Source: Vulcanimicrobiota bacterium
GTDB taxonomy: Bacteria; Vulcanimicrobiota; Vulcanimicrobiia; Vulcanimicrobiales; Vulcanimicrobiaceae
Length of the DNA: 35,865 nt
Reading direction: 5' to 3'
NCBI GenBank assembly: GCA_019245275.1
Contig: JAFARW010000147.1
Coordinates: 1-35,865 of the forward strand
Shown: one piece after another, positions 8,697 to 16,651 of the stretch
Numbering within the stretch: the first letter of the stretch is position 1
Layout of the letters: every line of letters starts with the position of its first letter
Position numbers and translations under genes: made by a program
The notes under the pieces: generated by a model
What the model saw: the letters and a program-made list of their open reading frames with translations, nothing else
Database searches by the model: none
What the model was told of the DNA's origin: nothing

Positions 8697-9130
8697 TACG
8701 TCCGCTCGAGTTTTCGAGCCAGGTCCGATGAAGGATCGATCGGGCCGCGCGAAACGAAGTGGCCCTCGCCTTCCGCAAGAACGCGTTTGTCCTCGCTCAC
8801 ACGCGCATAAAGGCCGAGAACGTTGCGGCGCATCCAACGCACTTCACCATAGATGTCGAGCTGCCGGCCGAGCGGAACCGGACCCCGAAAGCGCGTCCTC
8901 AGACTGGCGGTAACACCGCGAAACCCCGCCGCGCCTGCGGCATGCGCCATCGCTTCATCGAGCAACGCGATCACGATCCCGCCGTGTGCGACATCGCGCC
9001 AGCCTTGAAATTGAGGCTCGAGCGTCGTGTGACCGAGCACGCTCTGCGTTCCCGCGCGCTCGAAGTGCAAATGCAAACCGATCGCGTTATCCGCGCCGCA
9101 GGCAAAGCAATTCCCATCATCGATGGGCAC
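8696..9130 (-). CDS. PaaI-type hotdog thioesterase
   Basis: This is a 144-residue hotdog-fold protein. It begins with CFACGADNAIGLHLHFE, the Cys-containing lead found in one PaaI/4HBT subgroup, and has the active-site helix HGGIVIALLDEAMAHAA (His-Gly-Gly then Asp/Glu). Such enzymes hydrolyse acyl-CoA or other thioesters; the substrate is unknown. I chose GTG 9130, four bases after the stop of the phosphoesterase gene, because the protein homology begins right there. The frame remains open further upstream only as a shadow of that gene. It ends in TAATG with smpB. Confidence 0.85.
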   Translation of the reverse strand: MPIDDGNCFACGADNAIGLHLHFERAGTQSVLGHTTLEPQFQGWRDVAHGGIVIALLDEAMAHAAGAAGFRGVTASLRTRFRGPVPLGRQLDIYGEVRWMRRNVLGLYARVSEDKRVLAEGEGHFVSRGPIDPSSDLARKLERT

Positions 9131-9134
9131 CGCG

Positions 9135-9860
9135 TCAGCGCCCAACTTCGAGTCGCGCTGCCAGCGCTTCCGGAAGACCGGCGGCACGAATCTTCTGCTG
9201 TACTTGCTCGATCGGGTAGTCGTAGCGCATGAATTCGACAGTGTTTTGGGCGTCATCATACCAGGCGAAGGCGGCCTTCGGATTGAGATCCCGCGGTTGA
9301 CCGACGCTCCCCGCATTGATGACGTAGCGCGCGTCCGCCGCTATTTCAAGCGAGCCACCGTTCTGCATGTGCGCGTGGTCGATCGTGCCATCGGCATTGA
9401 GCTTATAGTAATCGGCGATGTGCGTATGACCGGCGAAAATTAACCGTGCATCCGTATTCTTGAAGGCGCGCGATGCGCCGCGCTTATCGAGAATGTATTC
9501 GAAGTAATTCTTCGGGGCTCCATGCACCATCAGGTATTCCGGCGCGCGAATTTCATAGCTCAGCGTGTTGAGCCAATCGACACTCTCTTTTGAAATCGCT
9601 CTTTGAGTCCACTCGATCGCGTTACGGGCAATCGGGTTGAAATATTCGACGCCGAAGTTGTCCGTCGCCGCAACATCGTGATTCCCAAGCACCGCTTCCG
9701 TCACACGTTGGCGAATCAACGCGACGCATTCGTTCGGATTCGGACCGTAGCCGACGATGTCGCCGAGGCACAAAAGACCATCGTCCGATTTCAACATTTC
9801 GAGCATTGCGTTCAGCGATTCGAGGTTCGAATGAACGTCCGAGATGATCGCGTACCTCAT
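9135..9860 (-). CDS. Calcineurin-like metallophosphoesterase (YfcE/Ap4A-hydrolase-like)
   Basis: The 241-residue protein contains the five metal-binding blocks of the calcineurin-like superfamily in order: DVHSN, GDIVGYGPNP, GNHD, HGAP and GHTH. The GYGPNP segment and the NAGSVGQPRD ending point to the bacterial subgroup often annotated as phosphodiesterase or diadenosine-tetraphosphatase-like. It needs two metal ions and acts in the cytosol, since no signal peptide is seen. The substrate is not predictable. ATG 9860 overlaps the hisC-like stop as ATGA, which fixes the start. Confidence 0.88.
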   Translation of the reverse strand: MRYAIISDVHSNLESLNAMLEMLKSDDGLLCLGDIVGYGPNPNECVALIRQRVTEAVLGNHDVAATDNFGVEYFNPIARNAIEWTQRAISKESVDWLNTLSYEIRAPEYLMVHGAPKNYFEYILDKRGASRAFKNTDARLIFAGHTHIADYYKLNADGTIDHAHMQNGGSLEIAADARYVINAGSVGQPRDLNPKAAFAWYDDAQNTVEFMRYDYPIEQVQQKIRAAGLPEALAARLEVGR

Positions 9861-10951
9861 CGTGGACGCACGGCACGCAGATGCTCTGCGAATTCGGATC
9901 GTTCCGGCGCGGTACCGACCGTCACGCGAATGTAACCGTCGAGCGGCGGAGCGAACGGTTTGCGAATAAAGACGCCGCGCGCCATCAGGTCGACAATAAC
10001 CGCGTTGGCTTCTTGCGCGCTTCCATAATCGATGCAAACGAAGTTCGTGAATGACGGAATCGTCTTGCGTCCAAGCGAGCGCGCTAGGGCATAGTACTCC
10101 TCGCGTCCGCGCTCGACTTCGCCCACCACACCGGCGGCGTAAGCATCGTCAGCGAGCGCGGCGAGCGCTCCGATCTGCGCGTTGCGGTTAACGCCGTATT
10201 GAAGCCGGATCTTGCCGAATGTCTCGACGTTGCGCGGGGTCGTTACCGCATAGCCGACGCGCGCGCCGGCCATGCCGTAGGCCTTGGAGAAAGTCCGCAC
10301 GCGCATCAGGCGTGCATCGATCGTTGTCGACATGAATGAGTGCGGTGGCGCAAACTCCGCGTACGCTTCATCCAAGAGCAGCAGCGTTTGGGGCGGCGTC
10401 TTCTCGAGCAACGTTTCGATTTGTCCGCGTGTGCACATCGTGCCGCTCGGGTTGTCCGGATTGGCGACGTAGACGATTCCGGGTTGCAACTCGGCAGCGC
10501 GTTCGATCAATGCGTCGACGTCGATCGTACCATCCGGCCGATAATCGACGGTCTCTAGGCCGCCGCCGTAGCCGGTCACGTGATACGCAAACGTTGGATA
10601 CGTTCCACGTGTCGTCAGCGCGATCGAACCGGGGCCGACGAACGCGCGCACGGCGAGCCCCATCAAGTCGTCGATGCCGGACCCGATCAAGATTTCGTCT
10701 ACCTTGCAGCCCAGCCGGGCCGCCAGAGTTTCGCGCAGTTCGTAAGATTCGGGATCGCCGTACCACGAGAGTCGCGGAAGCTCGGTGGCCATCGCCGCGA
10801 TCGCCCTTGGCGAGGGGCCGAACGCGCTTTCGTTCGCGCCCAGCCGCAAGATATGCGGATGACCTCCCTCGCGCATCAGCTGCTCCGGTCCGATGAACGG
10901 CGTCATCGGCGGAATCGCTTCGATCGCCGGCGTCGCGCGCAAGATCGTCAC
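9857..10951 (-). CDS. hisC: Histidinol-phosphate aminotransferase-like PLP enzyme
   Basis: This 364-residue fold-type I aminotransferase has LRLGANESAFGPSP at the start, NPDNPSGT (about 164-171), DEAYAEF, the Schiff-base lysine in FSKAYGMAGARVGY (K223) and IRVTVGT near the end. These match the HisC family, which makes histidinol phosphate in histidine synthesis. No other his gene is nearby, and HisC relatives also transaminate aromatic amino acids, so the specific role is less sure than the family. The start is GTG 10951, overlapping the BON gene stop as GTGA. Confidence 0.85.
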   Translation of the reverse strand: MTILRATPAIEAIPPMTPFIGPEQLMREGGHPHILRLGANESAFGPSPRAIAAMATELPRLSWYGDPESYELRETLAARLGCKVDEILIGSGIDDLMGLAVRAFVGPGSIALTTRGTYPTFAYHVTGYGGGLETVDYRPDGTIDVDALIERAAELQPGIVYVANPDNPSGTMCTRGQIETLLEKTPPQTLLLLDEAYAEFAPPHSFMSTTIDARLMRVRTFSKAYGMAGARVGYAVTTPRNVETFGKIRLQYGVNRNAQIGALAALADDAYAAGVVGEVERGREEYYALARSLGRKTIPSFTNFVCIDYGSAQEANAVIVDLMARGVFIRKPFAPPLDGYIRVTVGTAPERSEFAEHLRAVRPR

Positions 10952-11493
10952 GGGCGTACTTGGATATGGTCCGCGACGGATTTAACGCCACCTACTGCGC
11001 GCACCGCGTCGAGCATCGTCTGCTTTACATCGCGCGATGAAACGGTCCCCGTAAGCGTAACGACGCCGGCATGCGCGCCCGTCTTCACTTTGAGGGCGTT
11101 GACGCCGGTTTGCGCAAGCAACGTGCCTTCAACTCTCGCGATCAAAGTTACGTCGGAAACAGACTCGCGAACGCTGCGAACCTTCGGATTGACCGTCGTG
11201 CGGTCGTTGACACTTCGCACGCCGCCGATCGATCGGGCCGCAGACTCAAACTCTTGGCGCACCTTTTGCGAACGGACGTCGCCGCTAAGCGTCACGACAC
11301 CATCATCGACGCCGACACTCACGGCCGCCGACGAATCGAGGTCGATCGTCGCGAGCTTACCCTTAATCGCGACCGCGAGAGCCGCATCTTTCACCTGCCC
11401 GGGAGCCGCGCTTGCCAGGTTCTGAGCCGTCCGCTGCGCATTGCCGGAGCATGCGCCGAGCGCGAGCAGCGCCACTACCAGAAAAATCTTCAC
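10948..11493 (-). CDS. Lipoprotein with two BON domains
   Basis: The 181-residue protein has a lipoprotein signal ending in LGAC (Cys15), so it is predicted to be lipid-anchored in the envelope. Two BON repeats follow. The first includes GVVTLSGDVRSQ with GGVRSVND, the second GVVTLTGTVSSRD with GGVKSVADHI. BON domains bind membranes or other envelope components, as in OsmY and related stress proteins. It starts at GTG 11493 after AAGGGG on the minus strand, 5 nt from the moeA stop, and overlaps the next gene as GTGA. Confidence 0.88.
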   Translation of the reverse strand: MKIFLVVALLALGACSGNAQRTAQNLASAAPGQVKDAALAVAIKGKLATIDLDSSAAVSVGVDDGVVTLSGDVRSQKVRQEFESAARSIGGVRSVNDRTTVNPKVRSVRESVSDVTLIARVEGTLLAQTGVNALKVKTGAHAGVVTLTGTVSSRDVKQTMLDAVRAVGGVKSVADHIQVRP

Positions 11494-11498
11494 GCCGA

Positions 11499-12746
11499 TT
11501 ATCCCCTTGTAAACGAATGGACGCGCACGGTCGTACCCTCACTGAGCCGCTCGGTATCTTCATCGATGATGATGAAACCATCGGCGCGCGCGCAAAGTGT
11601 CGTAAGCGACGAGCGTAAGGGAAGTGGATGCGCCCAAAGTTCTGATTTTTGCGAAAGCGCTACCGGGACGAACCAGGTCCAACCGCGACGGCTTTCCACG
11701 TCTTCATCCAACACCGCCTCAATCGGCCTTTCGACGACGTGCGTTCCAATCAGCGCAGCCACAATCGGCGCACCGATTGCCTCGAGGATCATCAGCGCGG
11801 AAGTTGGATTGCCCGGCAGGCCAACGATCGGTTTCCCATCGATCGCGGCGAGGACGGTCGGTTTGCCGGGCTTTACCCGGAGACCATGCACGATGACGCC
11901 CGGTTCGCCAAGCGCCGCGATTGCTTCAGGCGTCCGGTCACGTTCGCCGACTGACGATCCGCCGCTCAATACGATCGCATCGCTCGCGGCCAGCGCGCTT
12001 CGCAAGATGTCTTCCAAAGCGCCTTCGCGATCGCGGGCCGTCGGATAATGGACAACGGCGCCTCCCATCGCGCGCAGCGTCGCCGCGACCGCATAGCGAT
12101 TTGAATCCCGCACCTGACCGGGCTCCGGAACCGCTTTCGGATCCACGAGCTCGTCACCGCTCGAGATCACGGCAACTTGAGGTCGCGAGAAGACCTCCAC
12201 ACTCGCGCAGCCGAGCGTCGCCAGGACGCCGATTTCCGATGGACCGATGCGCCGACCGGCCGAGAAGACGTGCTCGCCTTCCTTTATATCTTCGCCCCGC
12301 TCCGTGATGCAGTCACCTGACTCCACACGATCTTTGACGTGAATCGTCTCCCCGTCGATGCCGACGCGCTCAAATGGAACGACGGCATCGGCGCCCGGCG
12401 GGACGACGCCACCGGTCGGGATGCGCGCGGCTTGCTGGGCGCCCACGTTTACGTGCGATTGCGCTCCCATCTGAATTTCGGCGACGATTCGCAACGTCGC
12501 AGGAGCATCACCGGCGCGAATTGCGTAGCCGTCCATCGTTGAACGAGGCATCTCCGGAACGGCGCGGTCGCTGATCGTGTCCGATGCGAGTATCCGACCC
12601 AGTGCGTGATCCAAATCGACCGCTTCAACTCGCGGAGGCAACAACGCAGCGCGCGACAAGAAAGTGATAATCGCCTGCTGCGGCGGCAGCAGGTCGCGCA
12701 CATCGAAGCCGCCTTTGCGGGATAGGACTGCGCTTCCACCTCGCAT
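11499..12746 (-). CDS. moeA: Molybdopterin molybdenumtransferase MoeA
   Basis: MoeA inserts molybdenum into adenylylated molybdopterin. The 415-residue protein shows STMDGYAIRAGD near residue 75, PTGGVVPPGADAVV, the MPT-binding core SSGDEL and VRDSN, SGGSSVGERD, KPGKPT and GLPGNPTSALM. All are characteristic. The start is ambiguous: ATG 12746 (used here) or ATG 12767, whose bases overlap the ATG of the divergent serS. The longer frame further upstream is antisense to serS. It is the first gene of the long minus-strand run. No molybdoenzyme gene is seen in the window. Confidence 0.94.
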   Translation of the reverse strand: MRGGSAVLSRKGGFDVRDLLPPQQAIITFLSRAALLPPRVEAVDLDHALGRILASDTISDRAVPEMPRSTMDGYAIRAGDAPATLRIVAEIQMGAQSHVNVGAQQAARIPTGGVVPPGADAVVPFERVGIDGETIHVKDRVESGDCITERGEDIKEGEHVFSAGRRIGPSEIGVLATLGCASVEVFSRPQVAVISSGDELVDPKAVPEPGQVRDSNRYAVAATLRAMGGAVVHYPTARDREGALEDILRSALAASDAIVLSGGSSVGERDRTPEAIAALGEPGVIVHGLRVKPGKPTVLAAIDGKPIVGLPGNPTSALMILEAIGAPIVAALIGTHVVERPIEAVLDEDVESRRGWTWFVPVALSQKSELWAHPLPLRSSLTTLCARADGFIIIDEDTERLSEGTTVRVHSFTRG

Positions 12747-12765
12747 AATGCGGCGTTCGTTCTCC

Positions 12766-14061
12766 ATGCTTGACATTAATCTTATTCGTCGCGATCCCGA
12801 TCGCGTTCGGCGTTCGTGCGAGCGCCGCGGGATCGATCCGTCATCCGTCGATGAGATTCTTCGACTCGACGAACAGTACCGCTCGGCGCAAACGGCCGTG
12901 CAAACGCTGCTATCACAGAAAAACGCGCACTCAGCAACAATTGCTCGCGCTGATGACAAGGCGGAAGCAGCGAAGGCTCTGCGTCCGCAGCTCGATGACC
13001 TCGCCCAGCAGATCGCCGCCGCCGAGGAACGCGCCGAAATGATCTCACCGCAGCGCGCCGATTCGCCGCTGCGCGCCCTCCTGGAGAATCTGCCGAACAT
13101 CCTCGACTCCGCCGTGCCGGACGGAAAAACGGAAGAGGACAACGTTGAAGTGCGCCGAGTGGGGACGCCGCGCGCATTCGATTTTGAAGTCAAGCCGCAT
13201 TGGACCATCGGCGAGTCCCTCGGCATTCTTGATTTCGAGCGCGCAGCGAAGCTCGCCGGCAGTCGCTTTGGCATCCTCATTGGTGACGGCGCGCGGCTCT
13301 CGCGCGCACTGATCGACTTCTTTTTGGATCGAGCACGCGCGAAATCGTATGTCGAAGTCGTGCCGCCTTACTTGGTGACGCGCAGGACGATGTGGTCGAC
13401 AGGACAGTTGACGAAATTCTCGGATGCGATGTTTTGCGACCCGGAAGCAGACCTCTTCATGATCCCGACGTCTGAGGTGCCCTTGACGGCGCTTCACGGC
13501 GAGGAGATCTTGAGCATCGAAGATCTTCCGCGCAGATACGCCGCGTACTCGCCGTGCTTTCGCAAAGAAGCCGGCGCCGCAGGGAAAGATACGCGCGGCC
13601 TCATGCGCCAACACCAATTTGAGAAGGTTGAGCTCGTTTGGCTCACCGTGCCGGAGAGTTCCGGCGACGTGCTTGATTCACTGACGGCAGATGCCGAAGC
13701 GTTGTTAAGTGAACTCGAACTTTCGCATCGCGTCGTGGCATTGTGCGCGGGCGAGATCGGCTTCAACAGCGCGAAGACGTATGACGTCGAGGTTTGGATT
13801 CCGAGCGAAGGGCGCTACCGCGAAATCAGCTCATGCTCGAACTGCACCGACTTCCAAGCGCGCCGCGCGGACATCCGGTTTCGGCGCGACCCGAAAAAAA
13901 AGCCGGAATTCGTGCACACGCTGAACGGCTCGGGACTCGCTGTCGGACGTACGTTAATCGCAATCCTCGAGAACTATCAACAAGCGGACGGCAGCATTAC
14001 GATACCGCTCGCGCTGCGATCCTACTTCAACGGCGAGAAGATCGAGCGCTCAAGTACTTGA
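12766..14061 (+). CDS. serS: Seryl-tRNA synthetase
   Basis: This 431-residue class II synthetase charges tRNA-Ser and, where present, tRNA-Sec. It starts MLDINLIRRDPDRVRR. An N-terminal coiled-coil arm covers about residues 30-110. The catalytic core has TSEVPLTALH, motif 2 in PCFRKEAGAAGKDTRGL and HQFEKVE, and motif 3 around GSGLAVGRTLIAILENYQ. The ATG at 12766 is fixed by the conserved N-terminus. The gene is divergent from moeA with 19 bp or less between starts, and its last 12 bases overlap the end of the mgtC-like gene. As SerRS also serylates tRNA-Sec, it is relevant to the selenoprotein candidate nearby. Confidence 0.97.
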   Translation: MLDINLIRRDPDRVRRSCERRGIDPSSVDEILRLDEQYRSAQTAVQTLLSQKNAHSATIARADDKAEAAKALRPQLDDLAQQIAAAEERAEMISPQRADSPLRALLENLPNILDSAVPDGKTEEDNVEVRRVGTPRAFDFEVKPHWTIGESLGILDFERAAKLAGSRFGILIGDGARLSRALIDFFLDRARAKSYVEVVPPYLVTRRTMWSTGQLTKFSDAMFCDPEADLFMIPTSEVPLTALHGEEILSIEDLPRRYAAYSPCFRKEAGAAGKDTRGLMRQHQFEKVELVWLTVPESSGDVLDSLTADAEALLSELELSHRVVALCAGEIGFNSAKTYDVEVWIPSEGRYREISSCSNCTDFQARRADIRFRRDPKKKPEFVHTLNGSGLAVGRTLIAILENYQQADGSITIPLALRSYFNGEKIERSST

Positions 14062-14712
14062 GGTCGGTTCGGTGACCGAAACAGAATGCACGCCCGGCGC
14101 GGAGGCGAGCCGTTCGGCCATCGTGCGTACGTTGATGCCGCGACGCATCTGCACTCGGTAAGTCGCTTCCGTGACGTGCCCCGCACCCACCGCGCTCACC
14201 TTATAGTCTCCCTCGAGAATGTAACGCTCACCGTCGCCGGCTAACACGTTTGCGATCCCGGCTCGCGCCTGATCGTCATACGTGATGCTCACCAGTGTCT
14301 TGGACGCGAAGTATCGATCGATAGCAACATCTGAAATCGAGAGCACGATCACGGTCAGAATCGTGACGCTGATTCCGATCGTCAATGACTGCGGGCTTCC
14401 CTGGGCAATCGCGACGCCCACCGCCGCCGTACTCCAGATGCTGGCGGCAGTCGTCAAACCGTGCGCGGTTAGCCCCGATCGAAAGATCGCGCCGGCACCG
14501 ATAAAGCCGATGCCGGTGAGAACGTTGGCAGCGATGCGCGTGTCCCCGGTCAAGATGCCGATCTGAGCAAAGGCACAGCATCCGAGCGCAACGAGCAAAT
14601 GCGTGCGAAAGCCGGCGGGCTTCTGTGCCGCCTGCCGCTGCAATCCGACCGCGCCGCCGCATAATGCCGCAATCAAGAGCTGGGCGACCTCCGCCCCGGT
14701 GAACCAAGTCAT
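14050..14712 (-). CDS. MgtC/SapB family membrane protein
   Basis: The 220-residue protein has an N-terminal MgtC/SapB domain with several membrane helices. Marks are CGGAVGLQRQAAQKPAGFRTH, VLTGIGFIGAGAIFR and GLTTAASIWSTAAVGVA, the most conserved family segments. A soluble C-terminal domain of about 75 residues follows. MgtC proteins are linked to growth at low magnesium and to inhibition of ATP synthase in pathogens; the role here is unknown. It starts 43 nt after the thioredoxin-like gene on the same strand and overlaps serS tail to tail by 12 nt. Confidence 0.9.
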   Translation of the reverse strand: MTWFTGAEVAQLLIAALCGGAVGLQRQAAQKPAGFRTHLLVALGCCAFAQIGILTGDTRIAANVLTGIGFIGAGAIFRSGLTAHGLTTAASIWSTAAVGVAIAQGSPQSLTIGISVTILTVIVLSISDVAIDRYFASKTLVSITYDDQARAGIANVLAGDGERYILEGDYKVSAVGAGHVTEATYRVQMRRGINVRTMAERLASAPGVHSVSVTEPTSST

Positions 14713-14755
14713 GAAATTCGTCGTTTCGACTTGACTACTGCGTCACCCACACGCG

Positions 14756-15334
14756 TTACTTTTGCTTGGGTAGTTCTTTGAACGATTGCTTTACGCGGTA
14801 TTCGCTCATCGGGTAGCGCGAGCGCAGGTTTTCCCATTGGTCGAGCAGGTCGTTGCTCAGCGGATCTTTCCGGTACCCCGTGACGCCGAGATAGTAGAGC
14901 GCTTCGGGAGCCGCGTACGTCGTTGAAAAACGCGTGAGAACATCTGCATACAGCTTTTCGGCCGCTTCAAATTCGCGCCGGCGCAGGTGGGCTTGCGCGA
15001 ATCCGCACAGTGCACGCGCGATAAACTCCGGCGGCGGCAAGAAGCCATCCCAGCGGTAGAGTTCCGCGCCGCTATCGTCCATGATTCGGATGTCAGGCGT
15101 CCAGATATGGTACATGCGTTTGAGGATCTCGACGTTTTCCTTCTTTGAATTGTCGTACTGAACGGGAATCGCATTGTCGGCGATGACTCTTATGACCGGC
15201 GGCTGTGGATACGTCACGGTATCCAGTGCTTGGCAGCCCCCTCAACCCGGGTTGAAGACGTCAACCAGAACAAATTTCGATTCTTGCCGAGCCTGCCGCT
15301 GCGCTGCATCCAAGTCGTGCATCCACTCAATCAT
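14756..15334 (-). CDS. Thioredoxin-like selenoprotein candidate (in-frame UGA) with TPR-like C-terminus
   Basis: Read through TGA 15244-15242, this is one 192-residue protein. Residues 1-30 end VLVDVFNPG, codon 31 is UGA, and the frame continues GGCQALDTVTYPQPPVIRVI. This gives a U-G-G-C motif exactly where thioredoxin-fold relatives carry CxxC after the first beta strand. WTPDIRIMDD keeps the cis-Pro region (TP), and the C-terminal third (ARALCGFAQAHLRRREFEAA onwards) is TPR-like. Other genes in the window use TGA as a true stop, so general reassignment is unlikely. A SECIS-like hairpin follows the UGA. The ATG 15334 start has AAAGAGAG five bases upstream (15347-15340). No signal peptide is seen. 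Alternatives are a nonsense mutation or sequencing error. Confidence 0.75.
15201..15241 (-). promoter_or_regulatory. Candidate bacterial SECIS hairpin after in-frame UGA
   Basis: On the minus strand, immediately 3' of the UGA, the RNA can form a perfect 6-bp upper stem GGAUAC (15224-15219) with GUAUCC (15212-15207) closing the loop CGUGAC. An outer stem GGCUG (15238-15234) pairs with CAGCC (15205-15201), with an asymmetric internal loop. The apical loop begins 24 nt after the UGA and has G as its second base. This fits the general bacterial SECIS pattern (hairpin close to the UGA, a G early in a small loop). No folding program was run. Confidence 0.6.
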
Positions 15335-15382
15335 GTGAACTCTCTTTCCCATCAGATCCACATGCCCATCGGCACCATGCTC

Positions 15383-15410
15383 CCTGTCAGTCTGAGCTTG
15401 TCGAAGACCA
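15383..15410. repeat. Candidate dispersed intergenic repeat
   Basis: The intergenic segment contains GTCAGTCTGAGCTTGTCGAA followed by GACCA (minus strand: TTCGACAAGCTCAGACTGAC). I recognise this from memory as resembling a short element scattered between genes in several environmental bacterial genomes, with the shared core TCGACAAGCTCAG. Only one copy is seen in this window, so repeat status cannot be shown here. It lies between the divergent thioredoxin-like and outer-membrane barrel genes. Confidence 0.4.
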
Positions 15411-15425
15411 TCTGGATGATCCATT

Positions 15426-15440
15426 CGGCGGATACCGCCG
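15426..15440. promoter_or_regulatory. Perfect 6-3-6 inverted repeat upstream of the kdp-linked operon
   Basis: CGGCGG-ATA-CCGCCG is a perfect inverted repeat ending 29 bp before the ATG of the outer-membrane barrel gene, the first gene of the potassium operon. Its size and location fit a dimeric regulator site. A TACACT box (about 15456-15461) just downstream could be a -10 element, which would leave a very short leader. Both are inferences from position; in GC-rich DNA such a repeat could be chance. Confidence 0.3.
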
Positions 15441-15469
15441 CCAGAAATGGTGCGCTACACTCTAAGCGT

Positions 15470-16651
15470 ATGCTTACTCGGTTCGGCGCGGCGCTCATTG
15501 CCACTCTGGCCGCGGTGAGTTTGCGACTCCCAGCGCTCGCCCAAGCTCCGTCGCCTTCGCCAACCGCGTCAACGGCGCCGAGCCCGTCACCGAGCCCCTC
15601 CCCAACTCCGACACCGCCGCTGATCCTCGGTGGAAGCTTTACGATCTTCGGCGTTCACACGAACGGCGTGAACAACACCGGCGCTCTCGACACGACGGCA
15701 GGCGCCGATCGCGCAGGTCGTTCGGACATCTCGGAGCTCTTGCTGAACGTTTCAGCCGGCGACGCGCGATTTCGAGTCACGGCGAGCGCCGGCGTCTACA
15801 ACCTGCTCACAGTTGGGACTGCGATCAACCCAACGTCGCAAACCGCCGCAAATACGCTGCTTTATTCGCAGCTGCCCGTGGCAGCCGCGCAATACAACTT
15901 CAACAGCCACTTCAGTCTGGCGGCTGGAAAATTCGCATCGCTCCTCGGTCAAGAATCGCCCTTCACCTACCAGAATATCAATGTGCAGCGCGGCCTCGCT
16001 TGGGCGATCGAGCCGACAATCAGCCGTGGCGTGCGGGCGATTTACACGAACGGTCCTTGGAACGCAACGGTTGAGGCGAACGATGCCTACTACTCAGGGC
16101 GCAACCGCGCAATCGAGTGGCTTCTGGGCTACGCGCCCAACGCAAACACGAACATTCAGTTCGCTGGGATCGTTCCGGGCGTAAACGTCGGGCCGAACCC
16201 GACGGTCACCGTCGGCAACAAAGCCGAGTACGACCTGATGCTGACGCAACAGGTCGGCAAGTTGCAGCTGCTCCCATACATCTTGTGGGTTCACTCACCC
16301 GCGTCTGCTCCGCTCGGATACACGCGCGATGAGAATGCGACGGCGGCCGTGTTGATGGGAACCTACACTTGGAGCTCGCCATTTTCGCTCGCTTTTCGCT
16401 GGGAGAGCGTTTGGAACAACAGTTCGACGGGCGACGCAAGCGGTAATGCGGACCTTGTTGGTTACGGGCCCGGCAGTTCAGCGCGCTCAATCACGCTGAC
16501 GCCGACGTATCACTTCGTCGGCTACGGCGTCCTGCGGCTCGAGTATTCACACGTTTGGATTTCATCATTTACGCCCGGCCTCGGTTTTGAAATTGGCGGA
16601 ACCGGCAGCAATCAGGATCGATTCGGCTTTGAATTGGGAGTCGTTCACTGA
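15470..16651 (+). CDS. Outer-membrane beta-barrel protein (porin-like) leading the kdp operon
   Basis: The 393-residue protein has a signal peptide (residues 1-24, ending LPALA), then a Ser-Pro repeat linker (about residues 27-50). A long beta-rich region of alternating polar and aromatic strands follows, ending FGFELGVVH, a terminal pattern expected of outer-membrane barrels. It resembles the OmpL-like beta-barrel porin-2 group. The ATG 15470 is chosen because the signal peptide begins there; the open frame further upstream has no signal-like start. Its TGA overlaps the ATG of the next small gene (TGATG), so it is translationally coupled to kdp. By context it probably lets potassium or other small solutes cross the outer membrane. 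Confidence 0.8.
   Translation: MLTRFGAALIATLAAVSLRLPALAQAPSPSPTASTAPSPSPSPSPTPTPPLILGGSFTIFGVHTNGVNNTGALDTTAGADRAGRSDISELLLNVSAGDARFRVTASAGVYNLLTVGTAINPTSQTAANTLLYSQLPVAAAQYNFNSHFSLAAGKFASLLGQESPFTYQNINVQRGLAWAIEPTISRGVRAIYTNGPWNATVEANDAYYSGRNRAIEWLLGYAPNANTNIQFAGIVPGVNVGPNPTVTVGNKAEYDLMLTQQVGKLQLLPYILWVHSPASAPLGYTRDENATAAVLMGTYTWSSPFSLAFRWESVWNNSSTGDASGNADLVGYGPGSSARSITLTPTYHFVGYGVLRLEYSHVWISSFTPGLGFEIGGTGSNQDRFGFELGVVH

Noticed and set aside
11499..13280. A 593-codon minus-strand frame covering moeA plus about 170 extra N-terminal residues
   Set aside because: The extra part is antisense to the well-supported serS 5' region and is rich in Arg and Ser as expected of a shadow frame; moeA homology starts near 12746.
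15242..15424. A stand-alone 60-codon gene ending at TGA 15242
   Set aside because: It ends at a redox motif and continues in the same frame into a matching C-terminal part, so it is better explained as the first part of one selenoprotein gene.
15540..15620. Ser-Pro codon repeats in the barrel gene as a CRISPR or tandem-repeat locus
   Set aside because: The repeats are short, in frame and encode a linker after the signal peptide.
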